64,000 nt of DNA from Corythucha ciliata (taxonomy: Eukaryota; Arthropoda; Insecta; Hemiptera; Tingidae), in contig CM075938.1 in NCBI GenBank assembly GCA_038030265.1, forward strand, positions 43,021,189-43,085,188, given 5' to 3'. Positions 35,800 through 46,394 of the stretch are shown in pieces; the stretch's first letter is position 1; each line of letters begins with the position of its first letter. The notes under the pieces were generated by a model. That model saw nothing but the letters and a program-made list of their open reading frames with translations, ran no database searches and had not been told where the DNA came from. The position numbers were made by a program, and so were the translations under genes.

Positions 35800-36945
35800 A
35801 GCAATGGCAAATGGGCACGATTAGCCATGCCATTTGTTTGGTGCAGATACCCATTTTGAAGGCGTGAATCGTCTTTAACTTTACCTGATGCCTCTTCAGG
35901 GCGCAAAAGAACAGTTTGGCCACTTTTAGAGCTTGTAGTGTGAATTGCCAGTACGAGTAAGCCATTTTTGGAGCGTGAATAATGAGTTTTGCTAATTTTA
36001 GGGCACGTATTGTCAATTTAGACACTATCAAGGCGTGAATAAGGCCTAGTTTGGTGATTTTGAACGCGCGAATCGTTGGTTTTGCCATTTTCATGGCAGC
36101 AATTATCTTTATAGGCCTTTTCAAAGCGCGAATCATCAGTTAAATGATTAAATTTATAGGCCACATAATATGGAGTTATTTTGATCAATTTTAGGACGGG
36201 AATAGCCAATTTGGGCATTTCCACGGCACTATATCTGTCAGGATGGTTTTTTTAGTGTTTGAATAGCCTCTAGTCACTAGTCAGTGTGATATTTTCAGGG
36301 CACGTTCCATCATTTTGGGGTCTGAACGGTCATTTTTGCCGTTTTTAGAGCGGAAATGACCAATTTTATCATATTCGGCGAATAATCAGTTTGGCCATTT
36401 TATGCCAGGAATCGTCGTTACGAAATTTTCAAGGCGCAAATTGTCAGTTTTGCTTTTTTCTAGGACAAATAACGTCAGTTTTTCAGATTTTATAGCTTCA
36501 ATACCCAGTTTGGTCCTTTTTAGAACGCGTAGAGTCATGTTTATCGTTAATGGGACGTGAATTGTACTATGTACGTCAAGCCAAAGGCGACAACGATCAG
36601 TTTAGCCACTTTTATTGGCGCGCGAATGGTCGTTTCTGTTATTTTTGTAGCAGGAAACAGGAATCACAGCTGGTCAGGCATTTTATTTTATGGCTTTTAT
36701 AGCCAGTTTGTACTGTTTTAGAGCGGGAAATGCCCGTTTGGCTAGTTTTAGTGCACAAATAATTAGTTTAGCTATTTTCATGGCGCGAATCGGTAGTTTC
36801 AGCATTCTCAGGACGCAAATGGTCAAGTCAAGGCGTGAATAGCCAGTTTGACCATTCTTGGTGAAGGACAGGAACCATATCTGTTTAGACTTTCCCTGGG
36901 CGCGAATAGTCAGTTTAGCCATTTTTAGGGCGCAAATAGTCCTGC
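35800..36945 (+). repeat. Diverged tandem array, about 30-bp period (family A)
   Basis: The longest family A array; the unit core is GTCAGTTTGGCCATTTT. At 36902 two adjacent units are exactly 30 bases apart. Read on the minus strand the array stays open for long stretches and gives a repeated ten-residue pattern like ALKMAKLTIR. Confidence 0.8.
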
Positions 36946-37372
36946 TGGAAGAACTACTCTGGTCTGGGAGGGGTTCTGACACCCGAAACCCTCCCCATGG
37001 GCCCGCCACTTTCGTGTTATTCAAACGGCGTTTCCATTATTTGCATTAAGTTGTGCATTGGAGTAGTTGATTTTCCCCGCCTTTCCCTCATATGATTCTC
37101 TTCTGAGTGAGAGTACGAGTGGAACTGCCCCGGTTCTGAGGCAGATTCTGCGTACTTGATTGGAAAACGCTATAAGTTTTGAATCATAATAGGCAAGAAG
37201 CCACTTTTATTCTGGCCGAAGCAAAAGACAAAACGTATCTTTCAACCAAAGTTTTCTATACAACTTAGCTTTCAACCTATTTCGTCTTCACCTCCCCTAC
37301 CCTTTCGAATGTAAACAAAAGGTGGGTTTTGATTTAAACATTTGTTCATAGGCAGAAAAAAGTTGATTTTTC

Positions 37373-37515
37373 ATGATCGGCAGCAGCGTCACTGCGACTT
37401 TTCTTGTGACCACTTTTTGTTTGCTGTCAATCGCTTCAGCGAGCTCCAAGTCCCGTTGTACGTGCGGCTCTCCGAACGTTCGAACTGTGTTGTGGCATCA
37501 AGAGGATCTGAATCG
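37373..37515 (+). CDS. Unknown membrane protein exon 1: signal peptide
   Basis: It encodes 47 residues from ATG 37373-37375, with a hydrophobic core and then a Cys-x-Cys (CTC) segment. It ends in phase 2 before GTACGA. Confidence 0.5.
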
Positions 37516-39865
37516 GTACGATGTTTCCTCGCATGTACTCGTCAAATAACTCGTGCTCGACACTGTTGAGTTCACAGGCTGTGTTGGAATGAAAATGATT
37601 TGGCTCTCCTCTACGCGAGGCGATTGTTTCAAGTGGTTCTTCCGAAGCGAATTCCAACCGATATGAACCTTCTTATGGTTCATTTTAAAGTTATTTGATC
37701 CCTCCCCTCCCCTTGGACTACTCATAAATTATGCTTCTAGTGATTGGGTTGCTAGATGTGTTTTGATGTCATTAAGAAATTCGCTGTATCAAAGCGGGCG
37801 CATGCTTTACTAGTGTCAGCAATGGCGGACGCTATCGGTGGTTACCTACAAGCTTTTGGAGCTCCCCTAGCAAATCAAATGTACTACGAGGGTAAACTCT
37901 CCTACTGCTCGACACTGAAGGTCATGACGCTCTTTCGCGCCAACAGCGCTTTCCTTGGTTCCATTCAGTTTCTATTTGTTAAACAGGTCAACGAGTTGTT
38001 GTCAGGGTCGAAAAAACTTTTGGATACCGATGGTGGTGGCTGGACAAAACCGATATACGTACGACGGTCCCGCCTCATTGAACCGTATGTGATTCCATTA
38101 CCTGCCACAATGGGGGAGAACCTGTGTTTTAAGATAATAACTAACTATGACCTGGGAAGTGAGTACGACGCCGTTCCCATTTTCCCGCCTGCCGCGCATC
38201 ACATCCACAAATTCTTATCAATAGTAACGTTAAGGCTCTACAAGTTCCTACGAGTACTGACAGTCGCCATGTTTGGCCCCCCTCCATATGGGATCAAATA
38301 GATTTGATAGATTTGGTAACGTTAGAGAACCTATTATACTATAGTTACACACCGGTACTGACGATGTTCACCATAATGTGGTCCTTTATAGAGAGGGGAG
38401 GGCTTGTGATTGACTGGTGAGTGTAACCCACACGACCGGAGCAGCGAATGAGAGATATCAAATATATTTGATCCGTATAACGAGGGGGGGGGGAGACCAT
38501 ACATGGCGACTATCAGTAATCGCAGAGACTTATAGAGCCTTATAGTAACGTTCCTATAATCTGATAATCACCATTTGCCATTTGTAGATTGTTTGAAGCT
38601 TAAAATTTGTTTGAAAAAATCATTTTCAAGTAGGAGAGTGTTAATAGAGCAACAATTTTTGAAGTCAACTCTTTTAGAGTTACTCGTACAATCCAAGTCA
38701 CAATGCGTAAATTTTGTTTCAGCCCAACATTGTTTAAAACTCCTGGCTTAGTGGCCTGTAAAGCTACAAGCACTGTAGATTGTACAGGGGCACGTCGTTT
38801 TACCGTGTTTCGCTTTATACACAATTTTAATAAATTGTTTAGTTTCACGTCTGGGCAGCTTTATGGCGTGAGATAAATTCGGTGACGGCAAAACCATTTA
38901 TTGAACCCATGGCTTATCACACTACCCAATTGTTCGCTTATTTGTATCATTTCCATTTTCGCCCAAAAAGAATGCAATGTAAAAAAATATAACGCAAGAA
39001 GAGATCCTACGACGCTCATCCCGCTGCCATATTTGGACAGCGACGAGTGCCCTGCCTCGATAGCTGTACCGTTCCACGACCAAAGTCTCTACAGTTTATT
39101 CGCGAAAAATTCATCAGACATTTTAATTAAGTATGATTTAAATGATTGTGCACGCGGTAAAAGCTTGATGATGGTTTTTGAATGAAATTACAGGTACTAC
39201 ACGGCAGCTATGCACTGCTTTTTGGAGGTTGGCCGCTCTCAAAAACTAAATTTGAAAAAGTGTAAAGGATTCTGGTCTCAAGAAGCGGAACGATTTTCTA
39301 TAGAGTTTCATAAATGGCTAATTAGCGTGGTGAGTTACGCTTTTTTCGGTCTTCCGTTTGTGTTTCTATATAGTTTTATTAGGCACCCACTCCTTCTTTT
39401 TCCACGCGTCCGTCAAACAAACTATAATGTTGTGTTGATCTTGGCCGGTGGGATTAAAAGGAATGCCCTCCTGTTTTGACACCCTTGAAAAAGAAACAAA
39501 TTCCTTTGATCTAAGTTTTTAGATTTTTAGGTGTTTCCTCATTTACACGATAATACGTGGTATGCTGGTTTCGGAGGGGTGTACCAACTCATGGAAACTC
39601 TATATACGACCGGTGTGCAAGCCTCTTTTTTCTAAGATTTTTTTTCGCCCTATATACAAATAGTTCACCTTCATTAGGTGGTCTCAAATGGCCAAAAGAA
39701 AAGCCCGATAGCTATTTTGCCATCACCCTGCCCAACCGAAACAGACGCTGTCACTCGGTGCTCACTATTTTCTTTTTCATCGCATCCATTCTACTGTTTC
39801 TTCTACTTTTCTGGTGTGTCATTTCCACCGTTTTTTGCCTAAGAAGTGGCAATTACATCAAGTAA
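37373..39865 (+). CDS. Unrecognised seven-exon gene for a predicted type I membrane protein
   Basis: Exons 37373-37515, 37578-37689, 37756-38158, 38971-39156, 39208-39329, 39531-39612 and 39678-39865 join in phase to 411 codons plus TAA. The N-terminus is a convincing signal peptide (hydrophobic FLVTTFCLLSIASA), followed by RCTCGSP. Near the C-terminus a helix of about 28 residues (SVLTIFFFIASILLFLLLFW) leaves a short tail ending in NYIK. The ectodomain has many cysteines and an NSS glycosylation site. I recognise no family. Introns of 62, 66, 51 and 65 bases match the small-intron size of robo next door, which supports the model. Weak points are the GTTATT donor of exon 2, the GTGTGC donor of exon 6, and the uncertain extent of exon 3. 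An AATAAA lies at 40420-40425. Alternatives are a pseudogene or a foreign insertion. Confidence 0.5.
37578..37689 (+). CDS. Unknown membrane protein exon 2
   Basis: After TTCACAG it restores an Arg codon and reads LCWNENDLALLYARRLFQVV and on to MVHFK. The frame of exon 1 has stops just beyond its donor, so splicing is needed to stay open. The donor GTTATT is weak. Confidence 0.45.
37756..38158 (+). CDS. Unknown membrane protein exon 3
   Basis: It starts after GGTTGCTAG and stays open for 134 codons to a strong AA|GTGAGT donor. It includes the segments FGAPLANQMYYEG, GGGWTKPIYVRRSRL and IIPxTMGENLCFK-like residues (VIPLPATMGENLCFKII). Its first part could contain an unspliced intron. Confidence 0.4.
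38971..39156 (+). CDS. Unknown membrane protein exon 4
   Basis: A pyrimidine-rich acceptor ending CAAAAAG precedes it. It reads CNVKKYNARRDPTTLIPLPY, then DECPAS, an NSSD glycosylation site and NDCAR, and ends before GTAAAA in phase 1. Confidence 0.5.
39208..39329 (+). CDS. Unknown membrane protein exon 5
   Basis: The acceptor ACGGCAG restores an Ala codon. The exon reads MHCFLEVGRSQKLNLKKCKG and ends HKWLISV before a strong GTGAGT donor. Confidence 0.5.
39531..39612 (+). CDS. Unknown membrane protein exon 6
   Basis: It reads VFPHLHDNTWYAGFGGVYQL and METLYTT after a TTTTTAG acceptor. The donor GTGTGC is not ideal, but the phase fits exon 7. Confidence 0.45.
39678..39865 (+). CDS. Unknown membrane protein exon 7: membrane helix and stop
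   Basis: After TCATTAG it reads GLKWPKEKPDSYFAITLPN, a basic NRNRR stop-transfer-like stretch on the lumenal side, a long hydrophobic helix, then CLRSGNYIK and TAA. Confidence 0.55.
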
Positions 39866-42400
39866 GCAAGAATACTCAAAGGTAAACTTTTCTAATAATT
39901 AATGGCTCTTGGTTTGTCTTAGTGGCACTCGAACTATTAGCCATACAAGCGTTTGTAGCTGCTCAACTTGCGTGGCGGAGATAGTCCAATCAGGTAAAGC
40001 ATGTCTGTGAAATACGTTAAAGAGTAACTTATACGTTTCGGCCTATTTATTTCAGAAAGCAAAGGGGATTTAATGGATTTAATTTTGAAATTAAACGACA
40101 GAGCGTCGGAAACGGGTTCTTCAAGTTGTACTAGAATCACTAAAATCACTTCTTAGGAAAAAAAAGTATATTTTTGTTATTTGTTTATTTCAGTTCCCTC
40201 GAAATCGTCAGCACTTGGAAGAGATCTTTCGTAGGTTTTTTAGATTCATCAATTAATTGTCCTAACGCAGAGCTATGTTTGGAATTTTAAAAATCTGTAC
40301 ACTTTTTTTTTATCTAAGGTATGACGACAATGCATTGAAAAAAGAAACAATTAGTCCCGCGATAGTCTACTGGCAAAACGACACCAAGTCATCACGTACG
40401 ATGAATTCTAGAGAGAAGCAATAAAAAGAAAAATTATTTATGTCTTTCTTCCCTCTCCCCTTATCTTGCCGTCTCATTCGTCCTTGGCCATGTTCACGAG
40501 ATACCCTCAAAATAAGCTTTAGATGCCTGAGTATTTCCGTTAAAAATTCAATCGATCCCCTTTGGGAGTAACGACACACGTCGTTTCAGGAGGTTTCGTT
40601 TCGTGAATACAAGCGATCGACAAGTAGGCACTGGTTTCGTGACAAGAGCAATGTACAGGATGACCGCTAAAACACCTTGGATGTGCGATTCAGTCTTGTG
40701 TCGTCTTCATACATTGGTGAAAAGTAGTGGGATAGGGACAAAGGACTTCAATTAATATTCTTAAAGAGGATGTTAATAGTTTTTGTCTCCTCCTGTAGAT
40801 GAATAGAAGAAGAAGCGTAGTGGAAGACGAGTATAGACGACAAAGTACAAAATTACGCCTGAATTTAACATTTTTTCACACGCACTTTTTTTCTTCTCAT
40901 CAAAATTATCTCAACGAGGGAATGAGAAGATTTACCAAATATATATGAACCCCGTTAAGAAGCTCAGAAAATATACATATAGACGTATTTTAAGGGTCTC
41001 TATAATCTGTAGAATCTAGATCTACATTCGCGACAACTAACTCGCCTAATTCTCAATTTTCCGCATCTTCACAATAAAATGCCAATAATGTTTATTGGTG
41101 TTTTTGACTTATTTTAGAGCTAACAGAGGTGGTGGGGAAGATGTTCTTATCAGTTAGACCTGGTGATAATAACAATCAATTATGAGGGATTGAGGGACCA
41201 AGTATGGCGCCGATTAGCGTGTTTCTGTACTCGTGTTTTATAGTGCCTTACCTTGGTCTGTGGAACAAATCCGAGCTTTTCCTAATTTCATTGTCTGTTT
41301 TTCAAAATTGATGGCTTCATTGATGGCAATTTATGATTTTACGAGAAAAAAGGCACTTTACGCTTAGGCTAATAAGTTTCGTGATCGAGTGGTCTCCTAT
41401 ATTTGTTGTGCTACAGTCGCCTTAACCTGTGAGCTAGCAAACTTCGAGCTTTATAGCAATGACAGAGGATGAATCCCGGCGCTTGGTGCTCTTTGATTGG
41501 CTATGGCTCAAAATTTTAGCTGTCTCCTCTATACCTACAGAGCCGATTATTTAGTTGCTAAGGCATGGTGTACAGGGGGGGATCCACATAGTAGCTACTC
41601 GTAGTATGTTATATGGGAACATCGTAAAGTGCAGCGCTAAATTAAGATTTTGTGAACCAAAAATTACGATCCGGTCATGGGTGGCCAAGGGGTCAACTTT
41701 TGGCTTCTCAACCCTTTCACAACCAGTGGGACAACATGTCCTAAGCAGCAGCTAACCTTCAAGAATTCCTGTTGGGACGGGATATCGTGTATTACAGTCC
41801 AAAGACCTTCCTCAATGGTAGTCATTTTAGTACCGCTGCTACCGCAAACCACAACAACCCGCTAGAGGCGGCTAGACATCACTTAAACTCTTTCAATTAT
41901 TCGCATTATAAAAAAAAAAACACGGGTCACGTAACCACTTTGCACTCTCTATAACGCGCCAATGGCGGTTTTTAGTTTTTTGTTCAGTAAATTGTACAGT
42001 CTGTAAATGAGTTTTGTCGCTGCATTTTGGGCAGTCGGGAAGAAAATGGTTTTATAAGCATGGAATGATAATAATAAAATACCTAAATACCTCCTAATTT
42101 TCATGTCTGGATGTCATATTAAAGGAACTATTCATTTGCTCGCGTCTTACCTTTCATAACGTTGAATTACGTCGAAACCCAGTAATTTCGAAAATACACT
42201 CTGTGTTAAATGTGATACTTTCTTGTACAATTAAACATACATATACCTACCTACTTTACAGTTGCATTCAATAAAGTACAATGACGCGTGTGTGTTTCCT
42301 ACGATAATTTTACAAAAAGTAAATTTTTTCCTATTATTTTATGCCATTTTGTGCGTTGGGGGGGGGGGGATGTGCCCACCCCTTGGATCCACCACGGCCC
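39866..42400. other. 3' flank of the unknown gene, no further gene seen
   Basis: Besides the AATAAA at 40420-40425, the sequence has short unsupported ORFs. A poly-G run at 42359-42369 lies just before a GGATCCACC word. Confidence 0.4.
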
Positions 42401-42407
42401 GGAGGCC

Positions 42408-42600
42408 CATAACACAATAGCCGTCTCGGCATGAAACAAGGTCTTTTCATTGTTATAATGTTCTGTATTCATAAATGAGCCATCATTTTTTCATTCTTTT
42501 AATTCCGAGACCGAGACCTCGAAAATAGCGGTCTCGGCTCGAGACCAGAGAACTTGGTCTCGGTCTCGCTCCAGAAAGGATGGTCTCGTGCATCACTATT
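42408..42600. repeat. Dispersed 190-bp repeat, copy 2
   Basis: This matches 29084-29285 and carries several GGTCTCG and GAGACC words able to pair with each other. Confidence 0.75.
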
Positions 42601-43330
42601 CATAAGCTTAAGAATTCCCGTAAAATTGCAAGTTTTCTTAACATACAATTCCTTCTGAAATTGACAATTTCTTTGTGAAACTGACAAGTTTTTTCATGAA
42701 ATGGACAATTTCAATACACATAAAATTTCTCTTGGTAAGGCGTTTCGTGTTTTCCTCATTGACGTGGCCTTAAAATTGGCGATTCGCGTGAATCTTTCCC
42801 AGAAGGTTGCGTTTTGCCCACAGTGGGGCATTCTGTGTAAATCGAAATTCCTCCTTGAATGCGACAATTCGCGTAAATACTGCCTATAGAATGTGCAGTT
42901 TTGCATGGATTTGGACCTTAATTATCGCCCGAATGGGGTCTTACGCTTAAATATTGCCCTGAATGTGACGTTTCACTCTGAAATGGGGAATTTGTCATAT
43001 TAATGACGCCTTCATTTTTGCGTATTACGTGAATTATATTTCCCATTTTCGGCTTCAAATAGATAATTCCCTCATGATAGCAACACAATTTTCTACGACA
43101 TTTTTTTATGAAATTGACAATTCCTCATACAATTTGCGAGTTACGCGTGAAAAATTCCCTCGACGTTTTTGCGTTTTGTCCACAAAATGGGGCATTTCGC
43201 GTAAATTTTTCCCTTGGGTGTGTCGCGGCCGTTTCAAAACAGTTTTACTCTCACCGATGTGATGTTTTGCGTACACTTTGACCTTGGCGTGGCATTTCGC
43301 GCATCAATTTCTCGGATTTTGCAGACATAA
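42600..43330 (+). repeat. Diverged tandem array (family D)
   Basis: Units of GAAATTGACAATTCGCGT with TTTTGCCC-like joints recur at about 30 bp, with heavy divergence. Confidence 0.6.
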
Positions 43331-43473
43331 AAAGCAGTTTCGGGTACTTTCATTGCCGGAACTTATTTCGCTGGCGACTTATTTTAGAGTCCGATCTGCA
43401 TTGGGACACCCGGTGAAATTTTCGCCGGGCGTTTGAGGTTTGAGGTTACACGGAGGGAAATACCACCTTTTTT

Positions 43474-43618
43474 CACTGGTAACGCAGAATAGTATATTTA
43501 TTTTCATAACGAGAGAGGAAAGTGGAACGTCACTCGACTCATTGACGTACGCTTACGACAACTCGCCGGCAAAGTTCCACTTTCCTCTATCGTTGTGAAA
43601 TGCACTATTGCTGGTGAC
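43474..43618. repeat. Inverted repeat, fold-back element
   Basis: The arms 43474-43528 and 43574-43618 share TTTCAxAACGAxAGAGGAAA and GTGGAAC. The ACGAGAGAGGAAAGTGG word relates it to the dispersed repeat at 29872 and 63915. Confidence 0.65.
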
Positions 43619-43619
43619 A

Positions 43620-44560
43620 AAATCCCCGAAATGGGCTGTTCAGTGAGCTAAATCCGAGAAACTTATTTTACAGTAAGCCAGATTCGGGAAAATGATTTTC
43701 TTTTGCGAGAAAAATCCGCGAAATATGGTTTATTAGAGAGCGAAATTCGATAAATTGTTTTTTTGGTGAGTCAAGCCTGCGAAAATGGTTTTATACAGTG
43801 CGGTAAAATCACCAAATTCGGTCACTGAATTGAAGCTGCCCTCCGAAATTTGTCTGTCGGTGACAAATAAATAAGTGATATTTATTTTTTAGTGAACTCA
43901 ACAGGCAAAAAATACCCACAAAATCGATAATAAGACATCGAAATCTGAGGAATTTGTTTTTAAGTGAGCCAATCTGGTAAAATGTGTTGTTTTTTTTCCA
44001 AGAAAAAACCGGAAAATGGATGTTTTAAGAAGTGAACTCCGAAAAAATGGTCTTTAAGTGTACCAACCCAGCTAATATGAAATTGAAGTGCGTAAAATCT
44101 TCGAAAACGGTTCCTGAATTTGGGCACTGGGCACACAGTTAAATTTGTTTGGTAGCAACAAAAACCCGTACTCTGATTGATTTTAGTGAGTTCGTCTCGT
44201 AAACATTTCTTTGTTGGCGAGAGAAATCAGCAAAATTGGTTTTTAGAGAGTGAAATCCGAGAAATTCGTTGTTTAAGTGAGCCAGATCAAGGAAAATGGC
44301 TATTTTTCGACAAGAAAAATCAGGAAAATTGGTGTCTTAGTGATCAAAATGTGAGAGAATGATTTTTTAGTGATGAAGAGCCGCAGATACGGGTTTTTAG
44401 AGTACGAACAATACGAAAGTGGCTTTTGAATTAAGCCAGTCCGCGTTTGGTTTTCAGCACGAAATTGGTATTTTATTGGACGAATAAACCGAAAAGGTGA
44501 AAACTGATGTATTGATGAGCCAGACCTGCGAACATTTTCGCTGTACGAAATGTGGTGATC
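43620..44560 (+). repeat. Diverged tandem array, about 30-bp period (family E)
   Basis: Units carry GTGAGCCAAATCCGCGAAAT and T-rich joints, as at 19260-20290. Confidence 0.65.
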
Positions 44561-45240
44561 CTGATGGATTTTAACTTTATTGGTGGTATCTGGGAGTGGT
44601 CAGCTGCCCCATTAAGTCTGCGCTTTAAAGTCTAGGTGAGGGCAACTGACCACCCCTGCCGACACGAAGCTCTAACCACAGAAATCTCAAACCACTGTGA
44701 GCCTCCGACCTAATAAATATTTTGGGGTTTCTCCACACGGGAAATCCGAAAATTGAGACGAATTTTCTATAATGAGATTCAATGAAAGGGCTCTCATTGT
44801 GATGATCACTGATTTCAATCACTAGCGCACGAGCTTTCCCGCAGACAGCCCTGAAGTTTAAGGAAAAGTCTCGATGCACATGAACCTCGCCGGGCCGCTC
44901 AGGGGACGTCCGTCTCAGACCGCAGTACCTTTGAGAAAATGACCCTAAAATTTGACTCGATGGAGGTGGTTTTGCTGATTTTTTTTGAACAAGTGACCTC
45001 GATTCCAAAGGAGTGGCCACGACCCCTCCCTTGGATCCGTCACTGGCTGAGGCAGTCTGTGTTATCAGCGAACTGCAGGTATGTTACAGCATCGTGGAAA
45101 AGAAGTACGGAAGAAAAAAGGTACAGAAGAGAGCCTAATACACTCCCTGGGGGTTCCCCGCCTTAATTGGTCGACTGCGGGATAGGCTACCATCGCACTT
45201 TACGCAAAACGTTCTACTCGTTAAGTAATATTCATAAAAT
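44561..45240. other. Intergenic with a dispersed repeat copy
   Basis: The stretch 44958-45055 is the second copy of the repeat at 26728-26870. A 131-codon minus ORF (44625-45020) has no recognisable similarity and overlaps that repeat. Confidence 0.4.
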
Positions 45241-45242
45241 TA

Positions 45243-45464
45243 CTATGTAGTAGGTGTTCGCAGGAGTATTCTTTTCAACTTCATTAGAAGACCCTCGTAC
45301 AACACGCGATCGAAGGCTTTTCCGACACGAAGAGAGAAAAGAAAGGCGAAGAATTCCAAGGCAGATTTCTTTGTTTTCATAAGCTTCCAATATACAATCA
45401 GCCGCTCTGAGTAGTTGATGAACGTACGAGTACCACCGAATTGAATCCTCCTGCTTCCGTCCAA
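45243..45464 (-). pseudogene. Reverse-transcriptase fragment (non-LTR)
   Basis: The minus strand reads a decayed RT palm segment: VGKAFDRVLYEGLLMKLKR matches the DVxKAFDxVWHxGLL motif of Jockey-like RTs, and SERLIVYW lies before it. Only about 70 residues remain. Confidence 0.7.
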
Positions 45465-45639
45465 CTTAAAAGTCTAGAATTTCGGGGGAATGAGTTCTTA
45501 CGTCTGGGTTCAATGCGTGGGTGGTGGGCTCAACAGGGCTGAATACTTCTAGTTGCTTGCGCATCACCACTTTGTAAAATGTATAAGAACTCTCGGATTA
45601 ACAGTGTTAGAACCCCAGAGAGGGTGCTAGGGTTTCCGA

Positions 45640-45860
45640 GAAAAAAATGGCGCCCCATCACGTCAATCAACGTAGTTAAGGCTGGTTTAGTTAAATTGTT
45701 TTCGGGAGCTCGTTTTGGGGAGTTTGGAAATAATTTGCAACAAAGGCTGGATTGTTGACATCAGCGCGTCAATTTTGTTCACCAGGAGATTTAACGGACT
45801 AGATACAGACTCAGGATTGTACGGTTTCTGGGCGTCAACCACGAGATAGCGTTAAAAAAT
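45640..45860 (-). pseudogene. Possible gag-like ORF1 remnant
   Basis: The minus strand reads VNKIDALMSTIQPLLQIISK, like the coiled-coil region at the end of the ORF1 near 2800-2850. The similarity is in character rather than exact. Confidence 0.3.
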
Positions 45861-46394
45861 AACGCAAGCTGTAATAAATGATGCTCTATCACAAATAATG
45901 CTATTATAATGCTTGCGGTACCGCCTTTATTGATAATTTTTACGCCAGCTCATGGTTGGGACGGAAATTTTTAATTTTTGTGCAAGTTGGTCGTATTAAC
46001 GTTAGGTATATGAGACGTTTTGTGATAGTGCAGGCAGATTTTCCAGTAGAGGCCTCATATTCCTGACACGATGGCGGCATGTTTGGAGTAGGGATGTTAT
46101 GAGGGCTGTAGCATTACTCCGAGGGATGAGGGCTCTTTGAGCGAGCACACTCTCAATTGTGACTTATGATTATTGCACTTGGACTTATGGTGGGTGAAAA
46201 TTACGTACGGACTTTTGTGGATTCATTGGAGCCTTGGGTCATTGAGGTCGAAGGAGATCTCCTCGGGCTCCCAACCCGCTCTCTCACCTCAAAGGCGAGC
46301 TACAATTACTGTTGGACCTTCGCGTATCAGGGCCCAGGGCGGAAATCTCCAAGAGGCCCCTTAGTTGATGTACAAACAAATCAATATTGGTGAC

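Noticed and set aside
38302..38430. Hydrophobic open stretch (NLLYYSYTPVLTMF) after the stop at 38301
   Set aside because: The strong donor at 38159 places it inside an intron, and it is short.
39210..39479. Single 89-codon ORF across exon 5 and beyond
   Set aside because: Only its first part fits the exon chain. After the GTGAGT donor the rest is better explained as intron.
37756..39865. Viral or transposon origin for the unknown gene
   Set aside because: No recognisable viral or transposase motif, and its introns look like host introns. Kept only as an alternative.
44625..45020. 131-codon minus ORF
   Set aside because: It overlaps a dispersed repeat and shows no family motif.
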